A DNA stretch of 17,717 bases from AM-2324 sp964225135 (GTDB taxonomy: Bacteria > Bacteroidota > Bacteroidia > Chitinophagales > Saprospiraceae). The number at the start of each line of letters is the position of its first letter. The first letter of the stretch is position 1. The DNA is taken from contig CAXQNQ010000038.1 in NCBI GenBank assembly GCA_964225135.1, forward strand, positions 1-17,717, written 5' to 3'. This document shows, piece by piece, positions 15,337 through 17,717 of this stretch. The translations under genes were made by a program, and so were the position numbers. The notes beneath the pieces were generated by a model. That model made no database searches. It saw nothing but the letters and a program-made list of their open reading frames with translations, and was not told where the DNA came from.

Positions 15337-16330
15337 AATTAAAATTAAGGGATTCTGTCAGTACTGAATTGCGTAAAGAGTCGAGTGTCACCTCACTTAA
15401 TGTCAATTCGTCCACTCTAGATGTAGACTTGGAAGAGAAAATACCTAGGCCATGTGACAGATTAGAATACACTGGTATTTCTTGAGCAGATGTAATTCCA
15501 GTATTCACCTGTGCAATTTCATTAAACAATTTAAGTTCTTCCCCAGCTGCTATAAACTCAACAGAAATTTCTCCAAAAAATCTAGTCACAGTTGGAACAA
15601 CCTCCAAATTATCTATCAAAGCAGCATAGAACCCATCTCCTTGTATGCTATAGGTGTAGAAAGCATTAACCTCATCAGGGATATTAATACCCCTAGCAAC
15701 TACCCATTTGATTGATTTTTCAGTAATTGATTCATCTGCCAAATCGAACTCAGTGATATTCAAGTATAATATCAAATCGAATAACTTTGAATTAGGTCCA
15801 AACTCAAAATTGAATGAGGTTGGTTTGCCTGGTCTAAAAGAAATGATTCCACTTGAATTAGGAATGTATTCAACTGGTTGCAAAATATTCGTTTGAGCCA
15901 CGCTGAATGGCACATCTACCCCATTTTCAAATAATTCCAAGGTAAGCACATCTCCAGCCTGATAAGAAAGATCATCGGCATCTAACTTATATAGGAAGTT
16001 GGGTTCTCTAACAAAAAGTCCAGGATCACGGTCTAAGTTTAATGTAGAACTAACTTCAGTCTTTTCAAGCAAAGCACTTTCACCAGTACTTTCATTGGTT
16101 ACAAATATTGAAGCATTGGAATAATATATAGAATCTATATTTTGCGCAGCATCAAAAGCATTACCGTCTTCACCTTGAAAAACACGTTCAACCCTAAGAT
16201 ATTGATCTGTTCCATCCGCCTCTACCAAACCGAATACCACCGGTATATTCTCCCAATCAGCATACAAATCAATCTCATTAGAACACGAGCTAAAAACAAA
16301 AAGAATTAGAATAAAATATAGGTATCTCAT
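15335..16330 (-). CDS. DUF4249-like lipoprotein of unknown function
   Basis: Predicted outer-membrane or periplasmic lipoprotein of 331 residues. The signal peptide ends in the lipobox FSSC with acylated Cys16, and the mature protein starts SNEIDLY. The opening after the lipid anchor (IPVVFGLVEADGTDQYLRVE, then a VFQGEDGNAFD stretch) and the closing block HGLGIFSSKSTSRVD with TLDSL near residue 315 resemble Bacteroidota lipoproteins usually labelled DUF4249; this is recalled resemblance. The body is beta-rich with few charged clusters and no Cys beyond the lipid site. DUF4249 genes often sit beside TonB-dependent receptor genes, but none is present here, and its neighbours are dnaK (same strand, downstream) and panB (divergent). 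The start ATG at 16330 gives a normal signal peptide. Function is unknown. Confidence 0.82.
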   Translation of the reverse strand: MRYLYFILILFVFSSCSNEIDLYADWENIPVVFGLVEADGTDQYLRVERVFQGEDGNAFDAAQNIDSIYYSNASIFVTNESTGESALLEKTEVSSTLNLDRDPGLFVREPNFLYKLDADDLSYQAGDVLTLELFENGVDVPFSVAQTNILQPVEYIPNSSGIISFRPGKPTSFNFEFGPNSKLFDLILYLNITEFDLADESITEKSIKWVVARGINIPDEVNAFYTYSIQGDGFYAALIDNLEVVPTVTRFFGEISVEFIAAGEELKLFNEIAQVNTGITSAQEIPVYSNLSHGLGIFSSKSTSRVDELTLSEVTLDSLRNSVLTESLNFN

Positions 16331-16486
16331 AAAGGATTTTATCTAAAATATTCGAACAAAGAAACACCAAAAGAATGATTTTTGAAAAGAAAAACAAAAG
16401 TTTATTCCTTGTTCTTTTTTTGTTATGCCAAAATTAAACAAGCAGGTTGTTATTTCTCTTTATTAACTTGTGTAAAATTTATTGCT
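16331..16486. other. Divergent intergenic region, lipoprotein gene / panB
   Basis: This is the longest gap in the window (156 bases) and must carry promoters for both divergent genes. It is strongly A/T-rich with runs of T and A. I see one weak promoter candidate on the lipoprotein side and no convincing TTG/TAnnTTTG pair for panB. A short inverted repeat AACAA-N5-TTGTT is present around 16436-16450 but is too small to call a regulatory site. Confidence 0.6.
16343..16371 (-). promoter_or_regulatory. Candidate promoter of the DUF4249-like lipoprotein gene
   Basis: On the minus strand TTTG (16368-16371) is followed after 17 bases by TATTTTAG (16343-16350), which matches five of six fixed positions of the Bacteroidota -7 element TAnnTTTG. 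The implied transcription start lies only about 6-10 bases before the ATG at 16330, which is short. Sequence match only; chance occurrence is possible in this AT-rich gap. Confidence 0.28.
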
Positions 16487-17302
16487 ATGTCTGTAAATAA
16501 GGAAATCAAAAAAGTAACGACAAATACGCTTCATGCCATGAAAGCAAGTGGCGAAAAAATATCTATGCTAACTGCATATGATTACTCTATGGCTAAAATC
16601 ATTGATGCAGCAGGAATAGATGTAATACTAGTTGGTGACTCGGCTTCCAATGTTATGGCTGGGCATGAGACAACGCTCCCGATTACCCTCGATCAAATGA
16701 TTTATCATGCCTCTTCAGTAGTAAGAGGTGTTGAGCGAGCACTTATAGTTGTAGATTTGCCATTCGGCACCTATCAAGGGAATTCCATAAACGCTCTTGA
16801 GTCAACCATCAGAATCATGAAAGAATCAGGTGCCCACGCAGTAAAGATTGAAGGTGGTAAAGAAATAAAAGAGTCTGTAAAAAGAATATTATCCGCTGGA
16901 GTCCCTGTAATGGGACACTTAGGACTTACTCCACAATCCATCTATAAGTTTGGCACTTATACCGTTAGAGCAAAAGAGGAAGAGGAAGCGAAAAAACTGA
17001 TTGAAGACGCTAAATTATTAGAGGAATTAGGTTGCTTTGCCATTGTTTTAGAAAAAATACCAGCAAAATTAACGGAACAAGTTGTCGAAGCTATTAATAT
17101 CCCAACGATTGGAATTGGAGCAGGTAGTGCAACAGCAGGTCAAGTACTTGTTACCCACGATATGCTTGGAATTACTAAAGATTTCCAACCACGTTTTTTA
17201 AGGACTTATCTGAGCTTATTTGATGACATTAAGTCTGCGGTGTCTCAATACGTTGATGATGTTAAAAATGTAAGATTCCCTAACGATAAAGAACAATATT
17301 AA
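16487..17302 (+). CDS. panB: 3-methyl-2-oxobutanoate hydroxymethyltransferase
   Basis: First committed step of pantothenate and coenzyme A synthesis: transfers a hydroxymethyl group from 5,10-methylene-THF to alpha-ketoisovalerate, giving ketopantoate. The 271-residue TIM-barrel protein shows MLTAYDYSMA (27-36), VGDSASNVMAGHETTLP (49-65, Asp51 Mg-binding), VVDLPFGTY with Asp90, VKIEGG with Lys120, GHLGLTPQ (143-150), IVLEKIP with catalytic Glu189, and the late IGIGAG block. After IGIGAG the sequence is SATAGQVLV, where E. coli PanB has an Asp before GQ. The open frame extends upstream to a TTG at 16382, but the added 35 residues look non-coding; the ATG at 16487 gives the standard MSVNKE start. 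It is followed 11 bases later by mltG, probably in one transcript. FolD elsewhere in the window works on the same folate pool, but the two genes are not linked in an operon. Confidence 0.96.
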   Translation: MSVNKEIKKVTTNTLHAMKASGEKISMLTAYDYSMAKIIDAAGIDVILVGDSASNVMAGHETTLPITLDQMIYHASSVVRGVERALIVVDLPFGTYQGNSINALESTIRIMKESGAHAVKIEGGKEIKESVKRILSAGVPVMGHLGLTPQSIYKFGTYTVRAKEEEEAKKLIEDAKLLEELGCFAIVLEKIPAKLTEQVVEAINIPTIGIGAGSATAGQVLVTHDMLGITKDFQPRFLRTYLSLFDDIKSAVSQYVDDVKNVRFPNDKEQY

Positions 17303-17313
17303 TCCAATCTCTA

Positions 17314-17717
17314 ATGATGAAAAAATCTATTATTTTCCTAAGTCTTGGACTGATCATAGTAGGGAGTGTATTTGCAGCGTTGACCTACCAGGCCATTTTT
17401 GGGAAAAATATTGTATTACAAGATACCGGTTACACACTTGAATTATCCCCCTATACTAACCTTGAACAACTAAGTACCCAACTTTATGAGGAAGGTATTT
17501 TGCTAGATAAGAATAAACTAGAGCTCACCGCTAAATTGATGAAATATGGCTCTAATATCCGAACAGGTAGATTTCAATTAACAGATATAAACAGTAATGT
17601 TGAATTAATCCGTTTTTTACGCACTGGTAGTCAAGCTACAACCAAATTGGTACTGAACAATGTTAGAACCTTAGAGGATTTGAGTGGAAGAATTGCATCC
17701 TTCATTATAGCAGATTC
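17314..17717 (+). CDS. mltG: MltG-like endolytic transglycosylase, 5' part only
   Basis: Partial gene: 134 codons are visible before the window ends. The product starts MMKKSIIFLSLGLIIVGSVF, one N-terminal transmembrane segment (about 4-25), then a periplasmic stretch with YTLELSPYTNLEQLSTQL, IRTGRFQL, IRFLRTGSQ and a final VRTLEDLSGRI. This order matches the LysM-like N-terminal part of YceG/MltG proteins, which cleave nascent glycan strands near the inner membrane and so set chain length. The catalytic domain with its conserved Glu lies beyond the window and cannot be checked. Tandem ATG codons at 17314 and 17317 leave the exact start open. The gap to panB is 11 bases. Confidence 0.87.
   Translation, partial: MMKKSIIFLSLGLIIVGSVFAALTYQAIFGKNIVLQDTGYTLELSPYTNLEQLSTQLYEEGILLDKNKLELTAKLMKYGSNIRTGRFQLTDINSNVELIRFLRTGSQATTKLVLNNVRTLEDLSGRIASFIIAD

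Noticed and set aside
16436..16450. Inverted repeat AACAA-N5-TTGTT upstream of panB.
   Set aside because: Too short and AT-rich to distinguish from background; no conserved riboswitch features or T-tract follow.
16382..16486. N-terminal extension of PanB from a TTG start.
   Set aside because: The added 35 residues are unlike any PanB N terminus and the ATG at 16487 gives the conserved start; the region is more likely promoter DNA.

Overview
The window is AT-rich chromosomal DNA from a member of the Bacteroidota. Four things point there: a lipid-anchored TamA-type outer membrane protein (TamL type), a secreted enzyme ending in a type IX secretion (T9SS) sorting domain, several Bacteroidota-style lipoproteins (one DUF4249-like), and the near absence of Shine-Dalgarno sequences before the genes. 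The class is less certain. The lipoproteins and the giant periplasmic protein suggest Saprospiria or a related group, but that is inference from remembered family resemblance.

Layout from left to right. (1) maf, a nucleotide pyrophosphatase, is coupled by an ATGA overlap to a small lipoprotein gene. That gene converges on, and overlaps, a TrmH/SpoU-family rRNA methyltransferase. (2) The methyltransferase is divergent from tamL, whose stop codon directly abuts that of the convergent nth. (3) A leftward cluster, folD - hairpin - prmA - a 1517-residue exported protein of unknown function - nth, joins one-carbon metabolism, ribosomal protein methylation, an uncharacterised envelope protein and DNA repair. 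(4) Divergent from folD is a secreted glucose/sorbosone dehydrogenase-like protein with a T9SS tail. It shares a hairpin terminator with the convergent dnaK. (5) Upstream of dnaK, on the same strand, is a DUF4249-like lipoprotein gene. (6) Divergent from that lipoprotein are panB (pantothenate synthesis) and the start of mltG (peptidoglycan lytic transglycosylase), which runs off the window.

Most of this is conserved housekeeping. There are no insertion sequences, phage genes, tRNA or rRNA genes, CRISPR arrays or long repeats, and no gene-free stretch longer than about 160 bases. No obvious new defence or mobile system is present. The least explained item is the giant periplasmic beta-rich protein between prmA and nth, which carries an internal winged-helix-like segment. 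Secondary points are an endonuclease III with an incomplete iron-sulfur cluster motif and a terminator-like hairpin placed 13 bases before the prmA start codon.
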